From the NCBI RefSeq assembly GCF_007993755.1, contig NZ_CP042467.1:558001-622000 (forward strand): 64,000 nucleotides of DNA, written 5' to 3'. The DNA is from Microvenator marinus. GTDB lineage: Bacteria; Myxococcota_A; Bradymonadia; Bradymonadales; Bradymonadaceae. Below the pieces are notes generated by a model. It made no database searches and was not told the origin of the DNA. It saw nothing but the letters and a program-made list of their open reading frames with translations. The translations under genes and the position numbers were made by a program. Shown one piece after another: positions 9,044-21,045 of the stretch (the first letter of the stretch is position 1; every line of letters begins with the position of its first letter).

Positions 9044-12000
9044 GCGTGAAAAGGTCCGTGACCCTGATGGCTAGAGTTTCGCGATTCGCGCCGTGCGCAA
9101 ATTCACGAGCCAACTTGAGGGAGGCAGAAAGGTCCGGGTCGGTACTCTCCACTGAACTTCCGAGCGGCTCGAGCTCCAGAACTTTCTCTTCGAATTTGTT
9201 CCACTTACCTTCAGCGGCAAGGCAAGCCAACATGTGGACGATGGCCGTGGCAAGGTGGCCAAGTTGCCGACTCGACTTGAAGTAGGTGTAGCACTGGTCA
9301 AAGATTCGCAAGGCTTCCGAGAATCTCGCATAATCTCTCAGTATCAGTCCAAGCGTCAGTCTCGAAACCATGCTCTCGTCCGAACCAATTGACTCGAACA
9401 ACTCGATGGACTGCATACAATAGGTCAGCGCTTGGTCGTAATCTTGGTCATGCCGAGCCAACTCTGCCATGTCATTTAGGCAATCTGCCTGACCCGCACG
9501 ATTTCCAAGTTCTTGGTAGTGCTGCATAGCCTGATTCGCGAAGTTCCGCGCGGTGTGTAGATATCCCTGACCTCGCGCAGCATCGCCGAGCGCATTCAGG
9601 GCCCGCGCGACCCCGTTTAGATTTCCTTTTGCCGCAAAGGTCATCCGCGATTCTTCAAAAAAGGTCTCAGCTTTCTTCAAGTCGCCCATAGCCTCACAGG
9701 TCCGGCCAATGCCAAGTATCGCGCGCCCTACCCCATCCACGTCATTCGCGGCCGTAAACGCCTCAAGGGCGCGTTCGAAGAGCCTCAGCGCATCTTTATA
9801 GGACCCGTGGGCGAGCTTGCCCTGGGCTTCAATCTCGAGCGCGTCTCGGAGGATCTTTGGCCAATTGTGTTTGCGAGCCTCGATCGACGCCATCTGAGCA
9901 AGCCTTGAGGCCTCGTCGAAGTGCGCGCGGTAAAGGTTTGCGCGTGCTGCAATGACTTGAGCACGACCGAAAATCAGGGATTCTCGATCCAGACCAATCT
10001 GATGGGCTGTTTGATAGGTCTTTCGGATGTGCTCTTCTGCACGGGCAAAATCGCACATCTCCACTCGAATATCGGCCGCCTCAAGCCTGTATCCAAGGGA
10101 TGCCTCCCCCTCGTCGGCCTCGGCGAGGAAGTTTGCCATCCTCTCGGAAAATGGGAACTCGTGACGCGTGTAGAGGTTGAGAAGCATTTCTGAACACGCA
10201 GCGTTTACAGCTTCCCATCGGTCGTTTTGTTTGGACCAGAGCTCCACAGATTCCCGAAGTAAACCGTGCACAAAGCTCCAGCCATCGTCCCCGAGCTGAA
10301 TCAAATCATGGGCAACTAACGTGTCCAAGAGATGAGGTTCAACATCGAGCTGCGCCAATTTGCACGCCTTCTGCCATTCGCGATTAGAGACCTCGCGGCC
10401 CAACGCCGCTGCGATCTCGAGCGCAATCCTCGAAGCCGATGTGTGCCCAGCGAGTGCGCGTTTGAGCCGGCTAGCCCAGAGTTCGAAGATATTGTTCGGA
10501 AGCTCAAGCTTTTCGCCGTGTTTGAGCACAAAGCCAGACTTGCCGAGCTGGAGCTTCGCGCTTTGGACCAGCTCTGTGACGAGCTGCACCGCGAAAAGGG
10601 GATTGCCACCGGAACGCTCCTCGACTTCGTCCGCGAGTGCGCCATCCAGACCAAGCATTTCACGCACGAGATTGTCGATCTCGAGCTCATCGAGCGGAGG
10701 TACCTCCAGATCCAACGTGGTCGGCCTTCGTTTAATCTCATCGATAAGGGATGCCTCAACCGGCTCTTGATCAATGAGGTCTTGCCGAAGCGTAAGCACA
10801 AAGAGAACTGGTAGTTCGCGCGGTCTGTCGAGAATCCAATTTAAGAAACCAAGCGCATCAGCACCCCATTGCACGTCATCAAGCACCACGACCAGAGGAC
10901 GCTTGTCGGCCACAGCCTCTAGATATCTAAGCATCAAGGCATATCGCTGGTCCGAGCGGGTCATCCTCTCGCTCGAAACATCCTCGGCCTGCCCCATCAA
11001 AACGATTTCGGCAAATTTGGAATCGCGAAGCTCGGATGTCTCAGTTTCACGCATGAGCACTTGATTGACGCGTTCACAGAGTTCGTCCTCAAAAAGGCCG
11101 ACGCATCTCATATGGCTCGAGAACATGCGTCTCAATCCGTCCATCTCCCCAGCGTTGGTGCCATGGTTAGCGACCATGAAGTTCGCCGCGCCGAGTTCTT
11201 GAGCACGTTTGGCAAGCCAGGTTGCGAGTCTGCTCTTCCCGGCACCTGGTCCACCGCGCAGAAGAACCGTTTGAGGCGTTCTGGTTTCGCGGGCGCGTCT
11301 GAGGGCTGCCCAGAGCTGATTTCGCTTGGTTTCCCTTCCGACCATTGGCAGTGCACGAATCCCGAAAAGGCCAAGACCCACGCCATAGAGCTGCGGCAAG
11401 GAGTACTGCGTATGGTTGGACTGCCACTTGGTGGGCATCGGGGGCAGCAGACGACGAATCCCACGTGCGTCCAGGTCGGTGAGAGCCTCGTTGAGGTGCG
11501 CGGCGAGCGCTGTAGTCTCGCGGATTTTGTTGTCTTGCAGGACCTGAGTGGTTTGAGGCCGGTCCATGATCGTACGTTCTAGCTCGTCCCAACTCCACTC
11601 CTCCTCAGGGTCTTCGGTGGGTGCGGTCGTTGGCCCCTTCACAGGCAACAACGTCACGGTCTTTCGTTTCCTAGACGCAGGAGGAGCCTCCATCAAGCGC
11701 AACATATGGGCCGCGTCAGCCGCCAACTGAAATCTGTCTTCTGGGGACTTCTGAAGCAGACGCATGACCCACGGCTCGAACTCCTCGGGCACCGGGATTC
11801 GAGGCTTGATGGGCCTTGGCACCTCGAGGGCATGCGCACGTGCGAAGGCGCTGGAAGACGCCTCGACAAAGGGCGGTTCCCCATCCACGAGTTCAAACGC
11901 CATACAACCAAGCGCATAGAGGTCCGTCCACGGCCCGTAGTCTCGCCAGGTACCCCGGAACTGTTCGGGCGCCATATAATGAGGTGTTCCCCAGCCCTGC

Positions 12001-12542
12001 TCTACACTTCCCGCCCGTTCGAAGCTCTCAGCAAGCCTTGCCAAACCGAAGTCCGTCAGCTTGATTCCAGGGGCCTGAGTACCGCACCCAACCAGCACGT
12101 TCGCGGGTTTGAGGTCTCGGTGAATGATTCCCTCGGCGTGGGCATGCGCGAGCGCTTCGAGCACAGTGAGGAGCGAAATCCGAATCTCATCCCAACCAAG
12201 CACGGCTTGATATTTTCGAAGGGAGCCACGAAGCGCGAGCTCCATCGCGATGTACGGACTCCCAGACACGAGTTTTCCACCGGAAGCCTCCTCGGCCTCG
12301 AGGTCGATGGCGCCGTATTCAAGGGGCGCGACAATCCCCGGGTGGTGTAGCGCTGCAACGGCCCGGACTTCGTTTCTAAAACTATCTAAATACGAGTCTT
12401 TCCGGGCACCTTCGGCAGTCACGACCTTGATGGCCACCGGCATACCCTCGGCGATATGGAGGCCAGACCAGACCTCTCCCATGCCACCGCGTCCAATGAC
12501 GTGGCGCAACTCGAACGGGCCGAGTGGGATGGGTTTATTCAC
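9030..12542 (-). CDS. Ser/Thr protein kinase fused to AAA-type ATPase and TPR repeats
   Basis: 1170 residues. An N-terminal Hanks-type kinase (about 8-275) has the glycine loop GRGGMGEVW, the VAIKVV lysine, [11 protein letters not shown] and DFGLARL, all intact. A second module begins at [12 protein letters not shown] with Walker [10 protein letters not shown] (near 430) and VVVLDDVQW as Walker B, the AAA-16/STAND-like ATPase found in adenylyl-cyclase-type regulators. The C-terminal third (about 790-1130) is helical TPR-like repeats. This kinase-ATPase-TPR architecture (similar to PknK-type proteins) is common in Myxococcota. No membrane segment is seen. Partners unknown; it is read divergently from carB across 124 bp. 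Confidence 0.92.
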   Translation of the reverse strand: MNKPIPLGPFELRHVIGRGGMGEVWSGLHIAEGMPVAIKVVTAEGARKDSYLDSFRNEVRAVAALHHPGIVAPLEYGAIDLEAEEASGGKLVSGSPYIAMELALRGSLRKYQAVLGWDEIRISLLTVLEALAHAHAEGIIHRDLKPANVLVGCGTQAPGIKLTDFGLARLAESFERAGSVEQGWGTPHYMAPEQFRGTWRDYGPWTDLYALGCMAFELVDGEPPFVEASSSAFARAHALEVPRPIKPRIPVPEEFEPWVMRLLQKSPEDRFQLAADAAHMLRLMEAPPASRKRKTVTLLPVKGPTTAPTEDPEEEWSWDELERTIMDRPQTTQVLQDNKIRETTALAAHLNEALTDLDARGIRRLLPPMPTKWQSNHTQYSLPQLYGVGLGLFGIRALPMVGRETKRNQLWAALRRARETRTPQTVLLRGGPGAGKSRLATWLAKRAQELGAANFMVANHGTNAGEMDGLRRMFSSHMRCVGLFEDELCERVNQVLMRETETSELRDSKFAEIVLMGQAEDVSSERMTRSDQRYALMLRYLEAVADKRPLVVVLDDVQWGADALGFLNWILDRPRELPVLFVLTLRQDLIDQEPVEASLIDEIKRRPTTLDLEVPPLDELEIDNLVREMLGLDGALADEVEERSGGNPLFAVQLVTELVQSAKLQLGKSGFVLKHGEKLELPNNIFELWASRLKRALAGHTSASRIALEIAAALGREVSNREWQKACKLAQLDVEPHLLDTLVAHDLIQLGDDGWSFVHGLLRESVELWSKQNDRWEAVNAACSEMLLNLYTRHEFPFSERMANFLAEADEGEASLGYRLEAADIRVEMCDFARAEEHIRKTYQTAHQIGLDRESLIFGRAQVIAARANLYRAHFDEASRLAQMASIEARKHNWPKILRDALEIEAQGKLAHGSYKDALRLFERALEAFTAANDVDGVGRAILGIGRTCEAMGDLKKAETFFEESRMTFAAKGNLNGVARALNALGDAARGQGYLHTARNFANQAMQHYQELGNRAGQADCLNDMAELARHDQDYDQALTYCMQSIELFESIGSDESMVSRLTLGLILRDYARFSEALRIFDQCYTYFKSSRQLGHLATAIVHMLACLAAEGKWNKFEEKVLELEPLGSSVESTDPDLSASLKLAREFAHGANRETLAIRVTDLFTHETV

Positions 12543-12666
12543 GGAACCTCCAAGGCAAAGCGCGAGGATCGTAGCGCCTGTGCGTCAACATCGCAATGGA
12601 TCTTGCAAGGCCTCGCGATCAACGATAGATGCTCAATGGCCCGCGAACTCGCACCCAGGCAAGGTT

Positions 12667-15600
12667 ATGCCAAAGCGTACTGACATAAAAACCATTTGCA
12701 TTCTGGGCTCCGGTCCGATCGTCATCGGTCAGGCATGCGAGTTCGACTACTCGGGAACTCAAGCGATCCGCGCACTTAAGGCCGAAGGATACCGAGTTGT
12801 GCTGGTGAACTCGAATCCCGCCACGATCATGACTGATCCTGAGATGGCCGACGCCACTTATGTAGAGCCCTTGACCGTGGAGTTTGTGACTCGGGTACTC
12901 GAAAAAGAGCGGCCTGATGCCCTGCTCCCAACGATGGGCGGCCAGACGGCCTTGAATCTCGGCCTCAAACTGGCAGAAAAAGGCATTTTGGAGAGGCTCG
13001 GCGTAGAGATGGTGGGTGTGCGGCCAGACGTCATCGAGAAAGCTGAAGACCGAGAAAAATTCTTCGATGTGATGCAGTCCATCGACATTGAGCAGCCTCG
13101 TTCAGGGGTCGCAAGATCCATGGACGACGCGTGGAAGATCCTTGAACGTACAGGGTTTCCTGCCATTTTGCGCCCCAGCTTCACCATGGGCGGTGTGGGC
13201 GGAAATATCGCGTACAACCGTGCTGAGTTCGAAGAGTTTGTGAAGTGGGCGCTTCGTCAAAGCCCCACTGCTGAGGTCTTGATCGACGAAAGTTTGATTG
13301 GTTGGAAGGAGTTTGAGCTCGAGGTGATGCGGGATCGCAACGATAACGTGATGATCATCTGCGGCATTGAGAACCTCGACGCGCTCGGTGTTCACACCGG
13401 AGATTCCATCACGGTCGCCCCGATTCAGACGCTCTCGGACAGCGAGTATCACGCGATGCGAGACGATGCGCTCCGCATCATTCGAGCAATCGGCGTTGAG
13501 ACCGGCGGCTGCAATATTCAGTTTGCGGTGGACACAAAGACAGGTCGACGCGTCGTCATCGAGATGAACCCGCGCGTCTCACGCTCTTCGGCGCTCGCCT
13601 CCAAGGCTACGGGCTATCCGATTGCCAAGGTCGCCGCGCTTCTGGCCGTCGGATACACGCTCGACGAGGTCAAAAACGACATCACAGGCACCTCGGCTGC
13701 GTTTGAACCGGTCTTGGACTACGTGGTTGTGAAGTGGCCGCGTTTTGCGTTTGAGAAATTCCCGGGCACCTCGAAGCGTCTCACGACGCAGATGAAGTCC
13801 GTGGGGGAAGCGATGGCCATTGCCCGAACTTTCCCCGAGGCTCTGCTCAAGGCGGCTCGAAGCCTCGAAACGGGCGCTTACGGGCTCTCTCCGGCGACTG
13901 AAGTGCCAGAAGGTGTGGAACTTGGGGATTATTTCGGCCCGCTCTTGAGCGCCCCGACACCTCAGCGTCCGTGGCACGTGATGGACGCACTGCGTGCGGG
14001 TCTGGGCATTGACTTCATCTACGAGAAGACTGGGTTTGACCCTTGGTTCTTGCAGCAGATGGCCTCGATTGTAGCGGCGGAAGATGGACTGAAAAAGGAA
14101 CTCAGCGCTGCCACGATCAAACGAGCAAAGGTGCTCGGGCTCGATGACCGAGCGATTGCTGAGGTCACAGGCAAAACCGCGGCTGAGATACGGAGCCTTA
14201 GGCTTTCGCATGAGATCCGCCCTGTCTTCAAACAGGTGGACACGTGTGCTGGAGAGTTCGCTGCAATCACCTCGTACTTCTACTCTACGTTTGAATCTGG
14301 CGAGAACGAAGCGCTCACAGATGACGAACGTCCGATCATGATACTTGGAGGCGGTCCCAACCGCATTGGTCAGGGCATCGAGTTCGACTATTGCGCCGTC
14401 CATGCCTGCATGGCGCTGCGCAAGCAGGGATATCGAACGATCATGGTCAATTGTAATCCTGAGACCGTGAGTACGGATTACGATATTGCGGACCGTCTCT
14501 ATTTCGAGCCTCTCACCTTCGAAACGGTGATGGCCATTGTGGAGAATGAGAATCCACGCGGCGTGATTCTGCAGTTCGGAGGACAGACACCGCTCAAGCT
14601 CGCGGAACCACTCGCGGCACACGGCGTGCCAATCCTCGGCACCTCCCACGACACTATCGATCTGACCGAGGATCGCGAGCGATTCAACGTGATCGTTGAA
14701 AAACTGGGGCTCTTGCAACCCGCCGGTTCGACAGCCCAAACGTTGGCCGAAGCGACGAAAGTTGCGGAGGGTATCGGCTATCCAGTGCTCGTCAGACCGA
14801 GCTACGTCCTTGGTGGGTTGGCCATGCAAGTGGTCTACAACGAAGACGAGATGAGGGATGTGTTCGAACGCGCCAGGGTGGAGTCACACGGAAAAGGTGT
14901 GCTCATCGACAAGTTCCTCGACGACGCCATTGAAGTCGACGTGGATTGCATCTGTGACGGCGAGCACGCCGTGATAGGTGGCGTCATGGAGCATATTGAG
15001 GAAGCAGGTGTTCACTCTGGAGACTCGGCATGTGTCACGCCACCTCATCACCTTTCAGAAGCCGTTCTTCGGGTCATCCGAGAGCAAACCCTCGCTTTGG
15101 CTCGGGAGCTCAAAATCGTCGGTCTCATGAACGTTCAGTACGCCGTTCAAGATCGACGCGTCTTCATCCTTGAAGTCAACCCTCGAGCGAGTCGTACGGT
15201 CCCATTCATCTCGAAGTCTATCGGGCACCCCTTGGCTGGATACGCCGCTAGGATCATGCTCGGCGAGACCTTGAATGATATTGGCTTCACCAAAGAGATT
15301 GTGCCGCGCCATTACGCCGTCAAAGAGAGCGTCTTCCCGTTCTCGCGATTCCCAGACGTGGACACGATACTTGGACCCGAGATGCGTTCCACGGGCGAGG
15401 TCATGGGTATTGACGATGACTTCTTCCATGCCTTCATGAAGGCCCAGATCGGCGCGTCCAATGAGCCTGCTGAGAGCGGACAGGTGTTCATCAGCGTTCG
15501 CGACAAAGACAAATGGAGCGTCGTTCCGGTTGCCCGCACACTGGTCGAACTCGGCTTTGAGCTGGTCTCCACCAAGGGAACCGCACGCTACCTTAAGGAA

Positions 15601-15882
15601 AATGGCCTCGACGCTCGCGTCGTCAATAAGGTCAAAGAAGGCCAACCGCATATCGTCGACGATATTATCAACGGTGAAATCGCCATGGTTATCAACACCA
15701 CGGTCGGAACTTCAGCAGTTGCTGATTCGCGTTCGATTCGCCGGGAGACCTTAAACCGTGCTATCCCATATTTCACAACCCTTGCAGGGGCACGTGCGGC
15801 GATTCAAGCGATGGCTGAATCGAAGACCTCGGCCCCCGGGGTCAAATCATTACAAGAATTTCACGCTCTTCTGTCCCGCTGA
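12667..15882 (+). CDS. carB: Carbamoyl-phosphate synthase large subunit
   Basis: 1071 residues, the usual length. It makes carbamoyl phosphate from bicarbonate, ATP and ammonia delivered by the small subunit, for arginine and pyrimidine synthesis. It begins [26 protein letters not shown] and shows the two homologous ATP-grasp halves (the second begins at [20 protein letters not shown]) and a C-terminal MGS-like allosteric domain. The frame is open upstream to 12250, but that stretch is antisense to the kinase gene and has no CarB similarity. ATG 12667 has AGG before it. No carA is adjacent; greA follows 48 bp later. Confidence 0.97.
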   Translation: MPKRTDIKTICILGSGPIVIGQACEFDYSGTQAIRALKAEGYRVVLVNSNPATIMTDPEMADATYVEPLTVEFVTRVLEKERPDALLPTMGGQTALNLGLKLAEKGILERLGVEMVGVRPDVIEKAEDREKFFDVMQSIDIEQPRSGVARSMDDAWKILERTGFPAILRPSFTMGGVGGNIAYNRAEFEEFVKWALRQSPTAEVLIDESLIGWKEFELEVMRDRNDNVMIICGIENLDALGVHTGDSITVAPIQTLSDSEYHAMRDDALRIIRAIGVETGGCNIQFAVDTKTGRRVVIEMNPRVSRSSALASKATGYPIAKVAALLAVGYTLDEVKNDITGTSAAFEPVLDYVVVKWPRFAFEKFPGTSKRLTTQMKSVGEAMAIARTFPEALLKAARSLETGAYGLSPATEVPEGVELGDYFGPLLSAPTPQRPWHVMDALRAGLGIDFIYEKTGFDPWFLQQMASIVAAEDGLKKELSAATIKRAKVLGLDDRAIAEVTGKTAAEIRSLRLSHEIRPVFKQVDTCAGEFAAITSYFYSTFESGENEALTDDERPIMILGGGPNRIGQGIEFDYCAVHACMALRKQGYRTIMVNCNPETVSTDYDIADRLYFEPLTFETVMAIVENENPRGVILQFGGQTPLKLAEPLAAHGVPILGTSHDTIDLTEDRERFNVIVEKLGLLQPAGSTAQTLAEATKVAEGIGYPVLVRPSYVLGGLAMQVVYNEDEMRDVFERARVESHGKGVLIDKFLDDAIEVDVDCICDGEHAVIGGVMEHIEEAGVHSGDSACVTPPHHLSEAVLRVIREQTLALARELKIVGLMNVQYAVQDRRVFILEVNPRASRTVPFISKSIGHPLAGYAARIMLGETLNDIGFTKEIVPRHYAVKESVFPFSRFPDVDTILGPEMRSTGEVMGIDDDFFHAFMKAQIGASNEPAESGQVFISVRDKDKWSVVPVARTLVELGFELVSTKGTARYLKENGLDARVVNKVKEGQPHIVDDIINGEIAMVINTTVGTSAVADSRSIRRETLNRAIPYFTTLAGARAAIQAMAESKTSAPGVKSLQEFHALLSR

Positions 15883-15930
15883 CGAAGAGCCGAACACAGG
15901 CCAGTGATGGCCACGAACGGAAGGTAGGCA

Positions 15931-16401
15931 ATGAAAGTTCCTATGACTGCTGAAGGTTATCGCGCGCTCAGAGATGAGCTAGACCACCTCAAACGTGTGG
16001 AGCGGCACAAAATTGTAGCCGAGATCGAAGTTGCAAGAGCCCACGGCGACCTCAAAGAGAACGCCGAGTACCATGCAGCCAAAGAGAAGCAAGGCTTTGT
16101 GGAGGGCCGGATTCAAGAGATCGAAGCATATCTCTCGAACGCTGACGTCATCGACGTGGGAACGCTCTCAGGGTCGCGCGTAGTCTTCGGTGCCACAGTG
16201 ACGGTATTCGACGTAGAAGATGACGAAGAGAAGACCTACAAAATCGTGGGCGATGCTGAGGCAGACCTCAAGAACGGAAAAATCTCCTTCAAATCCCCGA
16301 TCGCCAAGGCGTTGATCGGGAAAGAGGAAGGAGATGAGGTGACCGTCAAGGCGCCAGGCGGCGACCGAGTCGTTGAGATTGTAGGCGTCCAGTTTATCTA
16401 A
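15931..16401 (+). CDS. greA: Transcription elongation factor GreA
   Basis: 156 residues. It rescues backtracked RNA polymerase by stimulating transcript cleavage. The N-terminal coiled coil carries the acidic tip ([15 protein letters not shown]) that reaches the polymerase active site through the secondary channel, followed by the FKBP-like C-terminal domain ([16 protein letters not shown]). The ribosome site GGAAGG lies 8 bases before ATG. The carB-greA adjacency is widespread in proteobacteria. It converges on lon with an 11-bp gap. Confidence 0.97.
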   Translation: MKVPMTAEGYRALRDELDHLKRVERHKIVAEIEVARAHGDLKENAEYHAAKEKQGFVEGRIQEIEAYLSNADVIDVGTLSGSRVVFGATVTVFDVEDDEEKTYKIVGDAEADLKNGKISFKSPIAKALIGKEEGDEVTVKAPGGDRVVEIVGVQFI

Positions 16402-16412
16402 ACTCGACCCGC

Positions 16413-18821
16413 TTATTCAGCGGCGGAATCGCCCGCAGGCGCTGTAATCTCGCCATCTAGAACCAATTCGGGGAGATTCTCTACGTGACCTACGAAGAAG
16501 AACTCCAAGTCGTTCTTGATGTCTTCGGAGACGTCGAGAAGGTCCTTCTTGTTTCTCTCTGGAAGGATAACTCTCTTGATTCCTGAACGGTGCGCAGCAA
16601 GGACCTTCTCCTTAATTCCGCCCACAGGAAGCACGTTTCCACGCAGGGTAATCTCACCGGTCATGGCTACATCAGGCCGGACTTTGACACCCGTCAATAG
16701 GCTCAAGAGTGCGATGAACATGGTGATACCAGCACTCGGCCCGTCCTTAGGAATTGCGCCCGCTGGAACGTGAAGGTGGATATCGTACTGACGCATGAAC
16801 GCGGGGTCGATGTGGAAAGACTCAACGTTCGAACGGATATAGGAGAGAGCAGCACGGACAGACTCCTTCATCACATCACCAAGTTGGCCAGTGAGGACGA
16901 GCTCTCCTTTGCCTTGCTGCATCTTCGTAGCCTCGATGAAGAGGATATCGCCACCAGCAGCGGTCCACGCGAGTCCAGTAGCGACTCCGGGTTGTGCGAC
17001 GCGTTGTGCAACCTCGTACTGATATCGATCGGGTCCGAGGTACTCATCAACATCACCGGCATCAACACGAATCTTAACCTGTTCAGGCTCTCCATCGCTC
17101 GCGTCCGAGATACTTTGAGCAACCTTCACCGCTACACCACGGCAGATATCCGCCACGCGCCTTTCAAGCGTTCTTACGCCCGCCTCACGCGTGTGGTTGC
17201 GGATGATTTGGTCGAGAGCCTCGTCCGTAAGCTCCAAGTTCTCTTCGGTAATCCCGTGGCTCTCGAGCTGCTTGGGCACGAGGTATCGCCGGGAGATATG
17301 CATCTTATCCTGAGCGGTGTAGCCCGGAATTTCGATGACATCCATACGGTCACGCAACGGCGGAGAAATCGGATCCAACTGGTTCGCAGTCGCAATGAAG
17401 AGCACGTTCGAGAGGTCCACGGGGATTTCCACGTAGTGATCTGAGAACGAGCTATTTTGCTCGGGGTCAAGCACCTCAAGCAACGCCGCCGACGGATCGC
17501 CACGGAAGTCACGACCCACTTTATCGATCTCGTCGAGCATTAGAACAGGGTTATTGGTACCCGCCTTTCTAAGGGCTTGAACGATTCGGCCAGGCAATGC
17601 GCCAACGTACGTTCTTCGGTGCCCGCGAACTTCAGATTCGTCATGCACGCCGCCGAGAGAAATCCTGACGAATTTGCGGCCAAGCGCGCGCGCCACTGAG
17701 CGACCAAGGCTTGTCTTACCCACACCAGGAGGGCCTGCGAGACAAAGGATTGGGCCCTTCATGTCGTTCTTAAGCTTTCGTACAGCGAGGTACTCAACAA
17801 TGCGCTTTTTGACCTTTTCGAGGTCGTAGTGGTCTTCGTCGAGGATGACCTGAGCCTCACGAATATTTAGGTGGTCATCGGTCCCCGTCTTCCAAGGTAT
17901 ATCGAGCAGCGTCTCGAGGTACGTTCGAGTGACGCCGTACTCGCTGGAAGCCGGCTGCATCATGCGCAATCGGTTCATCTGCTTTCTGCAAACCTCTTCA
18001 ACTTCTTCAGGAAGATCGGCTTCTTCAATAGCCGTAGCGAGGTCTTCGAGATCGTTGCCCTCCCCGTCCAGCTCACCGAGCTGCTCTTTGATGGCCTTGA
18101 GTTGCTGGCGCAAGTAGTATTCGCGTTGATTTTTGTCGATCTCTTCTTTGATCTGGCTCTGGATCTTGTCCGAGACCCTTAGAACCTCAAGCTGTCGCGC
18201 GAGCAAGGTCACCACGGTCTTGAGGCGCTCCCTCAAGTCCACGGTTTCAAGGATTGCCTGCTTTTCTTCCGGCGAGATATCCATGTTCGCAGCGACGAAA
18301 TCACAGAGCTGACCCGGATCGTTGACGCCGTCGACCATCTGGCTAGCCTCTTTAGGCATTGCCGGGATGAAGTTAACCACTTGTTTCGCGGTGCTCTTCA
18401 AGTTCATGAAGAGAGCTTCAACCTCAACCTGGACAGCTTGGTCGTCGCTATCGCCCTCGTCGAGGACTTCGAAACGGCCTTTGAAGAACGGCTCGTCCGT
18501 GATGAGTTCATCGAGGCGAACGCGAGATTGGCCTTGAATGATCACGCTATAATTATCACTCGCGATCTTAACGACCTTGAGAATTCTCGCGACCGTACCG
18601 ATCGTGTAGAGATCCTCGAGATCTGGGTCGTCCGTGTCCGCATTCTTCTGTGTGAGGATTGCGATCGGTCTTTCCGACTGAACCGCGTCTTCGATCAGCT
18701 TGACGCTTTTGGCACGCCCAACGGCCAAAGGCACGACAACCTGCGGAAACAACACGGTATTTCTAAGAGGCAAGATCGAGAGTTCGTGGAAGGAACCCGG
18801 TGTATGCTTTTCTTCCGACAT
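16413..18821 (-). CDS. lon: ATP-dependent protease Lon
   Basis: 802 residues, a LonA-type soluble protease. The N-terminal LAN domain ([21 protein letters not shown]) is followed by a coiled region, an AAA+ module with Walker [10 protein letters not shown] and Walker [10 protein letters not shown], and a protease domain with the Ser-Lys dyad (KDGPSAGIT; the lysine in [11 protein letters not shown]). It degrades misfolded and short-lived regulatory proteins in the cytoplasm. The start ATG faces the divergently read MFS gene. Confidence 0.97.
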   Translation of the reverse strand: MSEEKHTPGSFHELSILPLRNTVLFPQVVVPLAVGRAKSVKLIEDAVQSERPIAILTQKNADTDDPDLEDLYTIGTVARILKVVKIASDNYSVIIQGQSRVRLDELITDEPFFKGRFEVLDEGDSDDQAVQVEVEALFMNLKSTAKQVVNFIPAMPKEASQMVDGVNDPGQLCDFVAANMDISPEEKQAILETVDLRERLKTVVTLLARQLEVLRVSDKIQSQIKEEIDKNQREYYLRQQLKAIKEQLGELDGEGNDLEDLATAIEEADLPEEVEEVCRKQMNRLRMMQPASSEYGVTRTYLETLLDIPWKTGTDDHLNIREAQVILDEDHYDLEKVKKRIVEYLAVRKLKNDMKGPILCLAGPPGVGKTSLGRSVARALGRKFVRISLGGVHDESEVRGHRRTYVGALPGRIVQALRKAGTNNPVLMLDEIDKVGRDFRGDPSAALLEVLDPEQNSSFSDHYVEIPVDLSNVLFIATANQLDPISPPLRDRMDVIEIPGYTAQDKMHISRRYLVPKQLESHGITEENLELTDEALDQIIRNHTREAGVRTLERRVADICRGVAVKVAQSISDASDGEPEQVKIRVDAGDVDEYLGPDRYQYEVAQRVAQPGVATGLAWTAAGGDILFIEATKMQQGKGELVLTGQLGDVMKESVRAALSYIRSNVESFHIDPAFMRQYDIHLHVPAGAIPKDGPSAGITMFIALLSLLTGVKVRPDVAMTGEITLRGNVLPVGGIKEKVLAAHRSGIKRVILPERNKKDLLDVSEDIKNDLEFFFVGHVENLPELVLDGEITAPAGDSAAE

Positions 18822-18901
18822 TAAGATTCACCAAAAAGGGGAGGCCCAACACGGGCTATGAGGTACAGTTCTTGGGCGTTCTAGCGTCAAAAAGGTCTAC
18901 T

Positions 18902-20113
18902 TTGCAAGTTCGACAACGCCACTGGGCCATAACACTCGCATTGATCTACGCATTCCAACTGGGTGCAGGTTTTGCGTACTCATATTTTCCGCGCTATCTG
19001 GCAACGCTCGGCCTCGGCGCTGCTGCCATCGGAATGCTCTTGAGCGTGACTTCTGTGGCGAGGAGCGTGTCGATGCCGGTCTGGTCTTGGTTCGCCGATT
19101 TTCCAGACAGCGAGGGCGAACACCGAGGAAGACGCTTTGTCCAAGTGCTCTTCGTGCTGGCGAGCCCGTTTCTTTTGCTCCCGTTCATCCAAAACCCATG
19201 GATCGTCGGATCGCTGCTCGTCTGGAGCTCGCTGACCTTAGGATCCACGCTGCCAATCTTAGACGTGGTGACGATGAGAGAACTCGGGGCTGGCGCGTTT
19301 GGACGCATACGCGCGTGGGGCTCTCTGGGTTTCGGACTGACGGCGGGCAGCTTCGCCCTAGCCGGCCTCTGGCTCACTCACGAGGCTCTCGCCCTTCTTA
19401 GCCCATGGGTGATCGTTGTGGGCACGCTCGCTGCGGGATTCGCGGCATTTTCAATGCCCGCCTCGAGCCCCGTCCAGGAATACACCTCCAAGGCATCGTG
19501 GAAAGACTTTTTGGTCATGCTTCGAAACCCGTGGATTTTGGTCCTCATGCCGCTCTGGAGCCTGCATTGGGCATCACAGATGCCCTACAACGTGTTCATC
19601 GTGTTTTTTGCCGAAGAACAAGGCTTTGCGAGTTGGGCACCGGGGGCCGCGGTAGCACTTGGCATCGCAGCCGAAATCGCGTTTCTGGCCCGTGGTCAAA
19701 CACTGATCGACCGACTCGGCCCTACCCTCTCCTTCGGCGTCATGGTCATCTTCACGGCATTGAGGTGGATCCTGAGCGCGTTCGCCCTGAATTCATTCGT
19801 CTTCGTTGCCCTGCAGGTATTGCACGGCCTGAGTTTTGGCGGATTTATGCTCTCCATGATGGCCGTCTTGAACAAGGAGGTCGACCCGAAGATCAGGACA
19901 AGCGCGCAGTCTTTGCTCTACGTCATCGTGTTTGGCGTTGGCGGCGCAATCGGGCAAGCCTTGAGTGGGTGGATACTGGACGAGAGCGATGGGAAGACTC
20001 TCTTTTTGGCTGCCGGCGGATTGGAGCTCCTCGTGTGTGTGCCGACCCTCATCATCATCGTGGGGTATCGAATGCGAGGCAGACACCGAAGGGTACAAAA
20101 AGAAACCTACTAG
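18902..20113 (+). CDS. MFS transporter
   Basis: About 403 residues with some 12 hydrophobic segments and an MFS_1-like/LacY-HcaT-like organisation (YFPRYLATLGLGAAAIGMLLS, then WSWFADFPD as the loop-2 motif). Substrate not assignable. The start is uncertain: an ATG at 18800 would overlap the divergent lon gene by 22 bp and add a non-hydrophobic leader, whereas a TTG at 18902 has AAAGG 8 bases upstream and directly precedes the first membrane helix. The frame ends 52 bp before the deoxynucleoside kinase. Confidence 0.8.
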   Translation: MQVRQRHWAITLALIYAFQLGAGFAYSYFPRYLATLGLGAAAIGMLLSVTSVARSVSMPVWSWFADFPDSEGEHRGRRFVQVLFVLASPFLLLPFIQNPWIVGSLLVWSSLTLGSTLPILDVVTMRELGAGAFGRIRAWGSLGFGLTAGSFALAGLWLTHEALALLSPWVIVVGTLAAGFAAFSMPASSPVQEYTSKASWKDFLVMLRNPWILVLMPLWSLHWASQMPYNVFIVFFAEEQGFASWAPGAAVALGIAAEIAFLARGQTLIDRLGPTLSFGVMVIFTALRWILSAFALNSFVFVALQVLHGLSFGGFMLSMMAVLNKEVDPKIRTSAQSLLYVIVFGVGGAIGQALSGWILDESDGKTLFLAAGGLELLVCVPTLIIIVGYRMRGRHRRVQKETY

Positions 20114-20165
20114 TTTGACCTCGGTACTTGCGTTAGACTCCGCGCGACTTTGCCTGGGAGCTTGA

Positions 20166-20852
20166 ATGCAACCGAAATTATTTGTGGCCCTTGCAGGAAA
20201 TATCGGGGCCGGAAAAAGCACGGCAGCGAAAATCATTTCGAGGCATTTTGGATTCGAACTCTTTCACGAGCCGGTGGTCGAGAATCGCTTCCTGAAGAAC
20301 TACTATAAAGACATGCGGCGCTGGAGCTTTACACTTCAAATGGAGTTCCTGCTCGCCCGCGTCGAACATCATAGAAGTATCGAGAGGCTTCCCGGTGGTT
20401 GCGTGCAAGACCGCACCCTCATTGAAGATCCGGAGATTTTCGCAAAATATCTCCACGGGCTTGGGCACATGACCGACAACGAGCTCCACCTCTATTTCGA
20501 CTATTTCCAACGATTCAATGAGCATGTTCGTCAGCCGGACCGCGTTATCCTTTTGCACACGCCCGATGTGAACGTCTTGTTGCGCCGAATTGCGGAGCGC
20601 GGGCGAGAGGAAGAGCGTGGAATCACCACTGATTTCCTGCGTGGACTCAATGGGTACTACGAGACCTTTGACCAGGTCAGCGCCAACAAGTACAACCTCG
20701 AAGTGCTCAAAATTGACGTCACGCACCGAGACTTTCGGCAGGGAGAGGAGCGCAAACGGTTCTTGGAAGAAGTTCAAGCCTTCTTGGAAGACGCACTGGA
20801 CTCCAACAACGAACTTCCGTTCATGGTAGACCCAACAGACGACCGCATCTAA
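20166..20852 (+). CDS. Deoxynucleoside kinase
   Basis: 228 residues of the dNK (dGK/dAK/thymidine kinase 2-like) family, which phosphorylates deoxynucleosides for salvage. P-loop GNIGAGKST lies at about residues 12-20, a DRTLIED motif at about 82-88 replaces the usual DRS/ERS catalytic segment, and the Arg-rich lid RRIAERGREEERGI is present. The first ATG gives the expected distance to the P-loop. Base specificity cannot be read from sequence. Confidence 0.9.
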   Translation: MQPKLFVALAGNIGAGKSTAAKIISRHFGFELFHEPVVENRFLKNYYKDMRRWSFTLQMEFLLARVEHHRSIERLPGGCVQDRTLIEDPEIFAKYLHGLGHMTDNELHLYFDYFQRFNEHVRQPDRVILLHTPDVNVLLRRIAERGREEERGITTDFLRGLNGYYETFDQVSANKYNLEVLKIDVTHRDFRQGEERKRFLEEVQAFLEDALDSNNELPFMVDPTDDRI

Positions 20853-20885
20853 ACTAGAGACTAGTTGAAACCAAAGGACCGCATT

Positions 20886-21035
20886 ATGCCAAAGCGAAAA
20901 CCTAAGAAGAAGGCTTCGTCAGGAGGCGAGGTGGAACTCCATCTCGACGAAAAATCGAAGAAGACATTTTATATCATCGGCGGGCTCTTCGCCGGACTAC
21001 TGGTGCTTTTCATCATTCTTGAGATGATGAAGTAG
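20886..21035 (+). CDS. Small single-pass membrane protein (49 aa)
   Basis: 49 residues: a very basic N-terminus (MPKRKPKKKASSGG), a short charged middle and one hydrophobic segment (about 26-45, FYIIGGLFAGLLVLFIILEMM). The basic end predicts an N-in topology. It begins 33 bp after the deoxynucleoside kinase and ends 10 bp before the convergent DHH gene, a length and position that look like a real gene rather than chance. No known family recognised; function unknown. Confidence 0.6.
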   Translation: MPKRKPKKKASSGGEVELHLDEKSKKTFYIIGGLFAGLLVLFIILEMMK

Positions 21036-21045
21036 CCCAAGAGCC

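Noticed and set aside
12250-12666. N-terminal extension of carB
   Set aside because: Open frame only because it is antisense to the kinase gene; CarB similarity begins at [14 protein letters not shown].
13579-14829. 416-residue antisense open frame inside carB
   Set aside because: A shadow of a GC-rich coding frame; no domain, no ribosome site, and carB is intact across it.
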